From positions 384,501 through 448,500 of the forward strand of contig OY783200.1 of NCBI GenBank assembly GCA_963678675.1: a stretch of DNA of 64,000 nucleotides. The letters are read 5' to 3'. The position numbers and the translations under genes are program-made. The stretch is from Xiphydria camelus. Its lineage: Eukaryota; Arthropoda; Insecta; Hymenoptera; Xiphydriidae. Numbering within the stretch: the stretch's first letter is position 1; the number at the start of each line of letters is the position of its first letter. Shown piece after piece: positions 53,987 through 64,000 of the stretch. The notes under the pieces are model-generated. The model ran no database searches. It saw only the letters and a list, made by a program, of their open reading frames with translations, and was not told the DNA's origin.

Positions 53987-54098
53987 ATGGCCGACAAAGA
54001 CGAGCTCGAAGAGGAGCTGCACACAGTGAATCGAGCCATTCTTCCCGGGGAATCCCCGCGACCCCTTCGGCCCGGCCCCCTCGACGCGCGCTCCACAG
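53987..54098 (+). CDS. Candidate first coding exon, unidentified
   Basis: An ATG in a good context (GAGCACAATGG) opens a frame MADKDELEEELHTVNRAIL... of 37 codons, ending at a plausible donor (TCCACAG followed by GTACAC, phase 1). The start is acidic and hydrophilic, and the second half is Pro/Arg-rich. I do not recognise the protein and could not link it to a following exon. The spliced fragment at 58343 begins in a different phase, so it cannot be joined directly. A chance frame in a GC-rich block is quite possible. Confidence 0.2.
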
Positions 54099-56841
54099 GT
54101 ACACGGGGTACGGCTACGCGCGCGCTCTCTGTACGCGCGAGCACGTGCACGCATGCGCGCAGTGGCACCGCGCGATACATCGAGAAGAGCCAGTGTCCGC
54201 GTCACGAGCGTACACCGTACCGCAGGGGGGGCCCCGGGGGGGATACAGGTTTCCCTCTTACCTCGCCCTTTGTCCGCTTTCCGGACCGAGTTATCGAGGG
54301 GACGACGACGTGACTCTTTCTCTCTCTGCCTCCCTCTTTGAAGGAGGGAGGAAGAGCTCTACTTACCTCTACGCGTTAATACCGCTGCGCCTGTATAAGT
54401 GGGATATAGTACGCAACCGAGCCCGAGCTCGAACAGTGGTAGCACGTGCTCGAAAAATCCGAGCAGCTGCCTGTTTGCAGGACGCGGTGCAGGCACACAG
54501 GAAGGATATACCACCTTTCCCCTTGCCGCGCTCTCCCCCTCCCCACTCAGCCACTTCCTTCCTTGCACGCGGGAACCGCTCGAAATCGGCCCGTTTCGCG
54601 TTGTATTGCGATATCTCTACGCTCCGTAAGTAAGGTAGAGCGCGTGCCATAGCGGTGGCGTCGTGAGCAATACTATCGCGCGTGCGCTCGCGGGGATTCG
54701 TTCGCGATTGCGGGAAGGACAATCTCCCGTCTTCCTTACGGCTTCGTTGTGACGCGCCGTCGGACACCCGGCTCTGGACGAGTGACGATGGGTATATATT
54801 ATAACCTGTACGCGCGCATCTGTCGCATATTTTCGGGATGCGTGCCGGAGTGCGCTCGTCGGCAGAGGGGGGGACGAGTCGTACGAGGCTGTGCTGCGGC
54901 GGCATGCGCGAGAGCTGCGGAGTCGCTGCGCTGGGTATCGGGTGTGTCGCGACGCACAGCCAGGTGGTCGCTGCGACGCACGTTGGTGGTACTCGCGGTG
55001 ACCGTGCGGGGTCTTATCTGGTCTTTTTTTTAGGGACCTACGAGAAATGAAATACAATTTTGCGACGGCTGACGGGGTCACCTTATTCGCCCCCGACACT
55101 CTTCGTTATAGCTTTGGACGCGGTCAGCAGTGAACCCCGCCTACAACTTAATACCAGTAATTTTCTGAAAGACATAAATCGACGCGTGTCATTTGACATG
55201 CACGCTCGCGTCACGCGTAACACTTTACTTTTTTCGAATCCCTTGGAAGTTAATTCTAATTAATTTGCAATTTTCGGTAATCGACGTGCCAATAAATTGC
55301 TTCGTGACACGACATCGAAAAGTAGAGATCTTGTGCGGTTGAAATTGTATGGTACAAATTGCAGTTTGCGCAGGTGTACATTTTTTGCTGAAATTATAAG
55401 ACCAGGGTATTCTGTAATAAATGAATTTATTAGATCTGAGTAGTTTGTAAAATTGTAGAAAAGAACTTATAAATATGACAAAATAATAAGTATCATTGAT
55501 GAGCCTATAGGATGATTCATATGAACGATATTTTATAGCAACAGTAATTATAATAATATCGTGGTTATGACTTTATGTTACTTGCAATATCATAACTAAT
55601 TATTTCACACTTTACCAACTTCGTAATTCAATGCATCGGTCTCGTTATGGCAGAGCAACTGCATCTCTTCTCGCAAGAATGTCATCAATCGATTTATAAT
55701 TATAAGAGCGTTTTTACATAGCAAGGAATTTCTCTTCTTACTTGCCCTCGAGACCACCGCGAGACCTGCATCGAAATTCGCAAGATGGTCTGCAGGATTC
55801 AGAATGCAGGGGGACGCGCCGCGGTGTTTCTCCTCTCTATCCCTCTCTGTTCGTCTCTCCGTTTTTTTCCCTCAAGTAGTTCAGCCTTTTGCACTTATTA
55901 AAATTTTCAATTAGATTGGGAAACAAGAAATTGATTCTTCAAAATTCCATCAAATTGTACTCGATGTACACAAATCATTAATTTTGAAATGAGTTTTATT
56001 TATTATTGAGTATGGTTATTCATATAATTGTAATGTTATATTCATAATATGTATCTATCGATACATGACTCGGAAAATTATAAAAATCTAGCAACGCCTG
56101 CCAAATTCTCGCCATGCGCCATTCGACCACTGTGCAGTTCCATCCTCCTTTCCACGTAGACTTGCGATGAGGTAGCCGCGAACCGGGCCGCTACTCCTTT
56201 CCGGAAGTGGAACGACACCGAAGAGGATACCGATAGCTCGAGGCTCCAGCTCAACTGGTTCTGGACACACTCTGATCTTTGCCACTCTTTCCTTCCCTCT
56301 CCATCTCTCTGTCTCTCTCCCTCTCTCATCACAGAGTCGACCGACGGTGGCGCGGTGTGTACGATGATGCCACGGCATGCCTCGGGCTAGAAGCGGCACG
56401 GCGCGAAGATTATTGTTACGAGCTTATAAACGGTCCCTTCTTCGCTCCTCCTCGAGACCGCCACCGGAGGAGCCGCATCACTTCGTTCGGCTACCTCCTC
56501 CTCGCTCCGTATCGAAGAGGCGAAAGGCGAAGGTAGGCAGACGGTCTCATTATAGTTTTTATCGTTCCCTCCGCGCAAACACGGTTCGTAGGACGGAGAT
56601 GAAGACGGAGGCCGTACCGAAGCATTATCCAATTGATCGTCACTCGATCCCAGCTGTTGCTTCCCGAGCAGAAGTCGTGTCGAATGTATAAAACATCTGA
56701 CGTCGCGAAGGACCAAATGAGATATTTCTGAGGATCCGGAACCAGATGTTTAACGGGACCGAGTTTCCTTTCTCTTTGCAGATTCGAGTCATTTGGATCT
56801 TAAAACAATATTTTTTCGCGTGGTTTCGAATCTCTTGATAC

Positions 56842-56844
<3 letters not shown>

Positions 56845-56885
<41 letters not shown>
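56845..56885. repeat. TA microsatellite
   Basis: About 20 uninterrupted TA units. Confidence 0.95.
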
Positions 56886-56888
<3 letters not shown>

Positions 56889-58342
56889 TAGTGTTTATCA
56901 GGTTCACAAGTGAAGAATCGAATAAGTCTTATCAAAAAAATTGTAACTCTTTGCGAACGCGTTGCAATCAATCATTAGAAGAAGAGAGAGGGAGAGAGGG
57001 ATTGGAATTGATAGCAACGCCATCTAATTCGTATAAAGCGAAACTGATCTAAACAAACCACTCTGATTGGCCCCTATCCACCACGATCCACCCTGCCAAC
57101 CAGGAGCAAACTCCAGCATTCTGATTTGTTCGACTTTTTTTTATCATGTAAATGGAGATAATTCGTGAGATAGGTATAGTTATCATATAGGTCACGCGAG
57201 ACGCGTATAATCGCGAGCGACGAAGAACGCACGTGGGATGCCATAAGGGGTCCTCTGTACGCCTTTCCCGAGAAACGAACCTTCCGTATAGCATGTGTAC
57301 GTATAATCGAGAGAATTCGGATGCTATATATTTATCCGCAGCTGCTCTCGCGCCGTTTCATGGCAAAGAGAAGATACCCCTTCCCTCTTTCTCCAGCTCA
57401 CGTCGAATCGCCCGCGAAAGACCTTCCGCTTTAGGCGCCAGACGTGAGATTGGCGCGCGCGAAGGGAAACCCGTTTCGCGTGGATCGCCACTTCGGATTC
57501 CGCGGAATAAATTACCGATCGATATAATTGCACAGCGATGCGACGGGACGATAATGTTTTAACGGGATCTGTAGCGGAATGTTATGCAGTGAAAAATGTT
57601 CTCGAAATAAATGCACTCTTTAACGAGCATGAGTGGGGAAAGTGGAACGCACAACGAAGTTCGCCTCTGATTATCGCCATTGCCAATGGAGGCAGGGGCT
57701 AATTTGAGTGCTATTTTTTACCCCGAATCCTTCTACAGTAAAAAAAGGGGCACTGAAAAATTAAGAGATAGATTTTTGAAACATTTTGAATTTAATGTGA
57801 TTTTTTAATTTTCCGACAAGAGTATTTCATGTTACGCGATATAAATATTTGGAAATTTCAATCACAATAGTCGACATTTACGAAACATCCCTCTTTAAGA
57901 TTATCAAAAATTGGAGTATACTTCTAGAAATTTTTTACAGCGTGGATAATTAATTAAAGAAGATTGATTAAATTACTCCTAATATTCCTTTATGAGTTTC
58001 TTCATGAAACAATTTGTACCAACTACAATTAATTTATAACACCAGGCTTTGTAAATATACATTCCGTGCACGAATTTTATTAATAATTTCAAAGCATAGC
58101 AAATAACTCAAGTACGGAATATGATGCGAAAAAAATTTCAATTGCAGGAGAACGAGGAAAAAGAATACTTTGATATGCCTGCGTCAAGTTAATACGCACA
58201 CACACGCGCGCGAGCACAAGTGTACAACAACGATTCGCGTTAAAAAAAGGAACTGAACCCGCGAGGTGGAGAAACGCATCGAGGCCACAGCCCGCATCAA
58301 TCGACTCTTGTCTTCGCAAATATTTTTTTTACATAATTGCAG

Positions 58343-58633
58343 ACGCGCGAGAAGATATGTTTCACCAATTCGCATCAAGCCCGACTGCCGAAGGTCACCG
58401 AGGATAATAAGATAATCGACATGCCAGATATCCCGGAACATGTCAACAGGCAGTTCCTGTATATTTTGGGACAGCTGATAATACGCGATTCATTGCTTCA
58501 GGTTGAGCGAATATTGATTAAGTAGGTATTGTTCATTGGTCACTTTGCTGCTAGATAGTAATTAGATACCTTTAATCAGTTCTTCCGCTGTAGAGAATGT
58601 GGTGCTAAAACCAACACCGATATGTGCGGTTAG
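58343..58633 (+). CDS. Unidentified protein, last two exons (candidate)
   Basis: Exon 58343-58521 follows the acceptor tacataattgcag and ends at a GTAGGT donor. Exon 58594-58633 follows a strong acceptor (ttcttccgctgtag) and closes with TAG. The two join in phase to give about 72 residues: a basic start, a middle with DMPDIPEHVNRQFLYILGQL, and an ending QVERILIKECGAKTNTDMCG. Without splicing the frame would stop at TAG four bases later. The QFLYILGQLIIRDSLLQVERI stretch looks amphipathic and helical, and two cysteines lie in the tail. I do not recognise the family. Upstream exons were not found; a frame at 58148 (ENEEKEYFDMP) after ttgcag might be one but lacks a good donor. The evidence is splice geometry and open frame only. 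Confidence 0.35.
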
Positions 58634-58725
58634 CATTTGTTTCAAAGTGCTTCATGTCGATCGCCCCATTCAGTTATGTATCACGTTTCGTAAAGTGTGT
58701 ACTGCACTACTGCACGTGATATCAA

Positions 58726-58893
58726 GAAACTCGGTAGAGTTCCGCGCCAAATGCACGATGCGCGCGATGAACGCAGCAAGTTCGGTATGGCAATACATAT
58801 ATATGCATGTACCTATATCACGTTCTTAGAATGAAGATGTCAATGTTTCATTATTTGCTGTAGTGAATTTGGCGCGAAACTCTACCGAGTTTC
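58726..58893. repeat. Family F inverted-repeat element
   Basis: A 168-bp element with nearly perfect 26-bp terminal inverted repeats (GAAACTCGGTAGAGTT + CCGCGCCAAA, and TTTGGCGCG + AAACTCTACCGAGTTTC). A solitary half of the same repeat is at 62616-62643. Confidence 0.75.
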
Positions 58894-59075
58894 TCGCCAG
58901 GAAAGAAACTCTAATCGCCATCGTCTCGTTACCTATGAGCTTCTGGCTCGTATTTGTATAATACTTTTTTGAAGACTACATTTCAATCTATAACAAAGTC
59001 TCATATCGACGTAGGCCAAAAGTTCATAGATAATGAGATAATAGCGATTGAAGTTCCTTCTCGGTTTAGTTTACG
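58887..59075. repeat. Family D element, copy 4
   Basis: Begins within the end of the family F element (tctcgccaggaaagaaactc), runs through the family D centre (gttcatagataatgagataa) and ends with a diverged ttctcggtttagttta. The two elements abut or overlap by a few bases. Confidence 0.6.
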
Positions 59076-62000
59076 CGGTACAAAGACATCATCAAATCGA
59101 AACCATTCGATGCCAAGACCGCGAGGCACACCGAAGGAACTTTTTTCAATGTTTCTTCCTGCGCACGGCTCCCAAGTGGATACACGCTCGTCGCGATAGG
59201 ACGCATCCGTCCCGTCGCGCATCGCGCGCGTGTATAGGTGCGCACAGGAGGCGCGGAGTGGTACCTGCACCCGCTTCCCGAAAAGCTGGAAGGAAAAGCA
59301 GAGGAGAGAAGGCCGCGAGGAGACAGCTGCCGGCTCCGCGACATCTGGCGGCACCGCAACAACAAGGACGGCGACCAATATTCTTGGCGGCCGGCACGCG
59401 CCGCTTCCCCCACCGCTTCGCCTCCTACGTTTTCCTCCGCTTCAGTTTCGAGGGCTCTCTTCTCGCGATTTTCCTCTCGCTCGCCGGGGTGGAAGTGACG
59501 AGTGTCGGACGCGGAGGAGAGGGAGGAAGCGCTTCCTCCCCTCCCTCCCCCAGCTCTCTCGAAAAGGTTCTCGCTCGCGGGGCTGCGAATCTACATCCTT
59601 CGTCGTGTTCGTTCTCTTCCGGTCGTAAATGCGGGGTGGGTAGAGCGGGAAATTGGGGGGAGGGGGGGGGGGAATAATTCGCACACGTGGAGCGCACTTG
59701 TGAGAGCGTTTTGCGCGTTACACGCGATCGGTATGACATATCGGGTGTCCTGAGATGATCGCGCAAGCGGGAATTTGACGAAAAATTGAAAACCCAACAG
59801 CGGAATAATTTTTCTAGCTCGCAAATACCGCGACGAAATTCGCCAATCGCATCCCGATGGACAAAATGTCGTTTTCAAGCTTCGGTACGGTCGAAAATGG
59901 AAAAAAAAAGAAGAAATACAAGGTAGATTTTTCGAATCAGCGATAAAAAAAAACTTTTTGAAATAACCAAATGCAGTGCAGCGAGGCGCGCCTCCGTCTC
60001 GACACGAAGCGCGCGTTCGGAGCCAACCGACCAACGAGCGCCGATGCCAGCCAGCCAGGAAGATGGGAATTAGGCTTCCTGTCGAGGTGCATTAACCGAA
60101 AGGGTTCCCTCCGTGTACCGCTCCCCTTCTATGCCTTCTCAAAAAATTCTCCGCTATACAAGCGACGTCGGAAAAGAGGAGGATCGTGTACTCTCTCCAC
60201 TGCTTCTCCTTCGCGGGAGGCAGATGGTCCCGGTCAACTGGACGGCTCGATGATGATCGGACGGCGGATGCTTCGATTCTCCGGGGAGCAGTCTTCGAGG
60301 TTCGATTTTTTCACGGCGCAGCTGCGGCGTGGCGACCCGGATAAAAAATCGTGATACAAAGCTCCTCAACTCAATTTCGAGTCAGTCTTTCGGATGAAAA
60401 ATGGCGAAAGTTTGGGGAGAAATATTTAGTAAGCAAAAAATGAAGGTAAGCGCATTTTTTTAGTTTTGAATCTTTATCTTCAACAGGTTTTGGTTAAAAA
60501 TAAAATTCGAAAAACCTTAGAAACTCCCGCTTTACCGAATTCCACACGAATCTTGTTAAATTTTGTGGTACAAATTGCAGAAATAGATTCTTTGTCGCAT
60601 TTCGGAGTTTTCTTTAATCGTTATAACTTTTTTTCCAGCAGTTCAAAATCCAGTTTCTCGAAACTATCAGGTGAAATGATTTCTTACCCGCAAAAAACTG
60701 CGTTGCAGAATAAGTAGATCTTCCATGGGGAGAATACGAAAAAAACTCAAAAAAAACAATTTTTGGAGTTCGACTTTTAGAAAGTCATAATTCCGAATTT
60801 AGGGTGATTCGTGAGATAAGATAAAATAGGTAACCATAAATTCTACCAAAATTCCTGACTGCAAATGATTAAAAAAAAAACTCTACGGAATTATGTATCG
60901 ACTCGATGTATCGTTTCCAGGGGAGGAAACGGCTCTAATTAATTGCCCATAACGGCTCGGTTTTTTAACGATGCATCGCCGCGATGCAGCTTGCACGACG
61001 ATGGGAATTTTCTTCGCCCGCCGCACAGGCGATCCTATAACGACCTCCGCGGGCAGATCGAAGATCCCCCGGATCTGTCCGGATGGCTTTACCTCGCTCG
61101 AGGTGATCGATAGAGATCTTTCCGGTAGCTATATCGTCCCGACGTCGAGGAAACAATGCGCGTCGATCTCGAGCCTCGAGATCCCTCAGTTTTGCGCGTG
61201 GTAATCCGCTCACCGCCACTGAAATAACGAACGGGGTGGACGCGACGATCGAGACGAACGAAGATAACCGAGATCCGCCTCGATCCTCCGGGTAGCCGCT
61301 CAAAATTATATCGACGCGCTTCGTTGCTTCCGGGAGATTTTAATGACGATAAGGGGAAGCGGGGGGAAATCTCACGGTCGATGGAAGTCCTGGCAAAGGA
61401 GCCAGAGTGATTTCCAGATCAATTTCGAAGGGATCGATTCTCCGGATCCTTTCGTTTCCGCGCGAATGGCTGCCGATGACTTTTTCGATGGAGATGTTTG
61501 TCTGATTTTTTATCTCACGTTCACATCCTGATATTTGGTTCAAGGGTGACCTGGAAATCTGATATTCGAATTGGAAATCTAGGAGCTGAAGATCTCCATA
61601 GTTTCCGGTTCAGTGGTGAGAGAATGATCTGGAAATCTCTCTGGATTCTTTGATGTTCGTGCATTGAAAAAAAAAATTCGGTTCGAGCAACACAAAATTG
61701 ATTTCCTTGTCTACTCTGTAAAGCAATGTCAAAGCCAATTAATTGAACTTTAAATCTTTATTCAATTTATTACAGCTACTGCCACTGCACATGTGATAAC
61801 CGCAACTTTCTATATTAAACTCGTCTAATGCAAAGTCAGATCAGAATATGTATTGCCTATATATCTAATGAAAGACAAAAAACACGAAAATATTATGAAA
61901 CTTGTTATTTTAAGCATTTGAAAAACTACGAAACAAATATTTTTAAAGAGTGTGTACAGGATTAAAAATATGTCGTATAAATATCCTCAAAGGCTTCGAG

Positions 62001-62190
62001 AAAAGTGCGTCAAGATCAGAGTTCGATCGACTACATTTTTAATATTCGAACCGAAGGATTTTTTTCAATTCCGCTTCTTTCTCTCCCCGTACGACTCAAA
62101 CGGACGCAAAGGATATTCCCGCAGCGGCGAATCTGGAGACTCCTCGGTGTCCTTGACTCGCGGTCGCAACCGAGTCGGTTGGACGCGAAC

Positions 62191-62220
62191 CGCCGCCGCC
62201 GCCGCCGCCGTCGCCGCCGC
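62191..62220. repeat. GCC trinucleotide repeat
   Basis: About ten GCC units with one substitution. It gives Ala- or Arg-rich chance frames. Confidence 0.9.
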
Positions 62221-62615
62221 ACCGAGACGCGACGGTAGATGCGCGTAAGGAAGCGTAACGCTCCTATACGAACGGAGCCGAGCCGAGCCTCTGACTCGCG
62301 ACTTCCGGTCACCGCGCAGGAAGTACGCTCGGTGCGCCGCTACCGCCGCCGCCGCCGTCGACCTCAGACGAGGTGTATAACTCCCTTCGGATTTTCCGTA
62401 ACGACTCTCGCGACGTCTTCGGATCTTCTCCCGCTCGGCTTCCCCCCTCCCCCCCACGCAGGACGCTCGCTCCTCACTCGTCGTACATTGCACGCAGGAC
62501 GGAGAGGTAGGACAGCGACGTCTTTAGGACCTGTATAGGGCGAAAGGATAGTCTCGTATTTATAGATATTATTCCGACGAGAAATCGGCCGGTTCCTCTT
62601 GGAGTTAAGCAATCG

Positions 62616-62643
62616 AGAGACTCGGTAGAGTCTCGCGCCAAAA
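62616..62643. repeat. Solitary family F terminal repeat
   Basis: GAGACTCGGTAGAGTCTCGC followed by GCCAAAAA matches one end of the element at 58726-58893. The partner end is absent. It lies 84 bp from the odorant receptor stop codon. Confidence 0.55.
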
Positions 62644-62726
62644 ACTGCGTGAAAAGGAAACACGGCGATCTAACGAGTTTAAGTGGTATAGGTATAAACT
62701 TGATCATTGTTTCCACCACGGTGACT

Positions 62727-63013
62727 TTACGCGACGCTCGGCTTGTATTTCAAGTATATAAAATATGATTTTATCGCGGGCTACAAACCGGTCCAATCGC
62801 CACGGTGAAAACAACGAGCAGGTTTACACCCACCACTTACCACATCTAGGTACGTACCGCGGAAAAACCGGGCAGCGACATGACGAAAAACTTTCCGGCT
62901 CGGATGGTAACGGGCTTTTGAGCGCGCAAGTTCATCAGGAGCAGGCAGCGCGACACGGAGACCGAAAAGTCGGTCCATCGGCACTGGAACGTCGCGTAAC
63001 CCACCTTCAGGCT
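62727..63013 (-). CDS. Odorant receptor (7tm_6), last two exons
   Basis: Two minus-strand exons encode the C-terminal ~69 residues of an insect odorant receptor, a seven-helix ligand-gated channel subunit of olfactory neuron dendrites that works with Orco. Exon 63013-62858 (52 codons, phase 0) has the hallmark end of the 7tm_6 family: VGYATFQCRW, then SRCLLLMNLRAQKPV, then IRAGKFFVMSLPGFSA. It follows the acceptor TTTTCACCGCCAG and ends at donor GTACGT. After a 77-nt intron, exon 62780-62727 (acceptor GGTTTGTAG) adds PAIKSYFIYLKYKPSVA and a TAA stop, matching the short last exon usual in this family. The cysteine and the KP-(x)3-AGKFF core are intact, so there is no sign of decay. The five or so upstream exons are not visible up to 64000; they may lie beyond the edge, or this is a gene fragment. 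Confidence 0.8.
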
Positions 63014-64000
63014 CTGGCGGTGAAAACGGTACTCGTTGAATTGAGCTCTGCGACCAACTTTCGTTGGGCGTTGGGCAAAGCGCGGGGAGCAGAGGTTATC
63101 GAGGATAAATAGTAACCATTGCGGTGGACTTTGAACTATTTGCCGTTAGGTGTTACCAGACATTCTCCGTTTAACGGTTAATCAGCACTCTTGATTTTTT
63201 ATTTGAACGGAGATGTGCCAAGTCAGGTTGACTTAGGAAGAAGATCTTCGAATTGCTGGACCTGGTCTGAAACCCTTAAACAATGAATAACTGGAAGTGA
63301 AAAGTGATTTTCAGAATTTTTAATTAAATAGATTGAACTATTGTAAATATTTATTAGAGTTACCCGAATAAAATTTCAGTCGATAAAATTGAAGATTGTT
63401 TGTACCAAATAATTTTCTTTCGGATAAACAATCGGTTCGGGTAACGAAATGTTTCATTGGCAGCTCATCGCGTTTCTTTCAGTTCGATAAACTGCGGAAA
63501 CCGGTAAAACGAGAATCCGTCGAATACAGGACGCCGTGAAATCAACGTGAAGTCCGCACGAGGATCCCTTTAATCGGTAGAAATACGCGAAACGATTTAA
63601 TTGGAAGATTCCGCACTGACCAGGTGTCATCATCAAGTGAAAAAGATTCCCGTTTTACCGGTTCACGCGTTATCGATAACGGACAGCACCAGCCACCCAT
63701 AACGAGCAGGAAACCGATCTTACTTCGATCGTGCATTCGATGACACATACAACGTGTGGCATATCAAATGATCCGTGATGTCGTTCTCGAAATCACGCGG
63801 CCAACTATTGCATACGAATTTCTAATTTTGCTCGCTCGAATAACGGGCTGTGCAAAGTCAATGCACTACGATTGGCGAGAGTCGGGGATTGACATTTTTT
63901 TTTCTCTATTAAGATATACCCCCTCATAAAATGTTCTGTATTATAAATTATTTCGCGAATAATTATTTTTTCAAACATTTTCTTTTTCGCGCGTAACATC
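63014..64000 (-). other. Region upstream of the odorant receptor exons
   Basis: I searched the minus strand here for preceding odorant receptor exons (transmembrane helices 1-6) and found no convincing match. Sequence is moderately AT-rich with short frames only. It is either a long intron of the receptor or intergenic DNA. Confidence 0.4.

Larger units (their letters stand above)
38943..58342. other. Gene-poor intergenic region
   Basis: Between the esterase-like gene and the spliced fragment at 58343 I found no exon with clear homology. A canonical AATAAA was not seen in the first few hundred bases after the esterase stop. GC-rich blocks (about 39.6-41.3, 42.1-42.6, 45.0-45.3, 46.2-47.1, 47.9-48.3, 49.0-49.3, 49.7-50.5, 52.1-53.3 and 53.9-55.1 kb) carry composition-driven frames. 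AT-rich parts, including 55.1-56.1 and 57.6-58.3 kb, carry mobile elements or nothing I can identify. Confidence 0.6.
58634..62726. other. Intergenic region before the odorant receptor tail
   Basis: Holds inverted-repeat elements of families F and D near 58.7-59.1 kb, a GC-rich block at 59.1-60.3 kb with chance frames, AT-rich sequence at 60.4-60.9 and 61.5-62.0 kb, and a GCC array at 62.2 kb. No exon with recognisable homology was found. Confidence 0.55.

Noticed and set aside
53927..54205. Minus-strand stretch with Gly-x-y triplets resembling collagen
   Set aside because: Only about five triplets, in a GC-rich chance frame opposite the candidate exon at 53987. No repeat continuation.
58148..58190. 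Short frame ENEEKEYFDMPASS after a ttgcag acceptor-like site
   Set aside because: The only possible donor (GTTAAT) is poor and the phase does not fit the next exon, so I did not include it in the gene model.

Overview
The window looks like nuclear DNA of an arthropod, most likely a hymenopteran (ant- or wasp-like). The genes are split by introns with canonical GT-AG junctions. Long GC-rich, CpG-dense blocks alternate with AT-rich blocks full of short inverted-repeat elements. The recognisable proteins are an insect-type Notch ligand, a secreted carboxylesterase-like protein and the tail of an insect odorant receptor. Assignment to Hymenoptera is an inference from base composition and gene content. 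There is nothing bacterial here: no operons, rRNA, tRNA or CRISPR arrays were seen.

Layout. 1-14.9 kb holds the 5' half of a minus-strand Delta gene: a candidate TATA/initiator promoter (~14.91-14.94 kb), a ~1.4 kb GC-rich leader, coding exon 1 with the signal peptide (13443-13502), a 5.0 kb intron, and exon 2 with the MNNL domain (8153-8455). An intron then runs off the left edge, so the DSL, EGF, membrane and intracellular parts lie outside the window. 14.9-33.9 kb is gene-poor and rich in mobile elements. 33.9-38.9 kb is a complete ten-exon plus-strand gene for a secreted 606-residue carboxylesterase-family protein whose catalytic serine is replaced by glycine. 38.9-62.7 kb is again mostly non-coding, with one spliced C-terminal fragment of unknown identity (58343-58633) and a weak candidate first exon (53987-54098). 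62.7-63.0 kb holds the last two exons of a minus-strand odorant receptor.

Mobile DNA is the main accessory content. At least a dozen families of short, non-autonomous, terminal-inverted-repeat elements can be told apart by comparing copies within the window. They include TTAA-flanked (piggyBac-like) elements, TA-flanked (mariner-like) elements, a 1.6 kb foldback element built from alternating inverted ~300 bp modules, and nested insertions.

The most unusual single feature is a 31-bp minisatellite in the eighth intron of the esterase-like gene. Each of its eight repeats carries an RFX 'X-box'-like motif, so the array looks like tandem transcription-factor sites. The genes in the window do not form one pathway; they are neighbours only.
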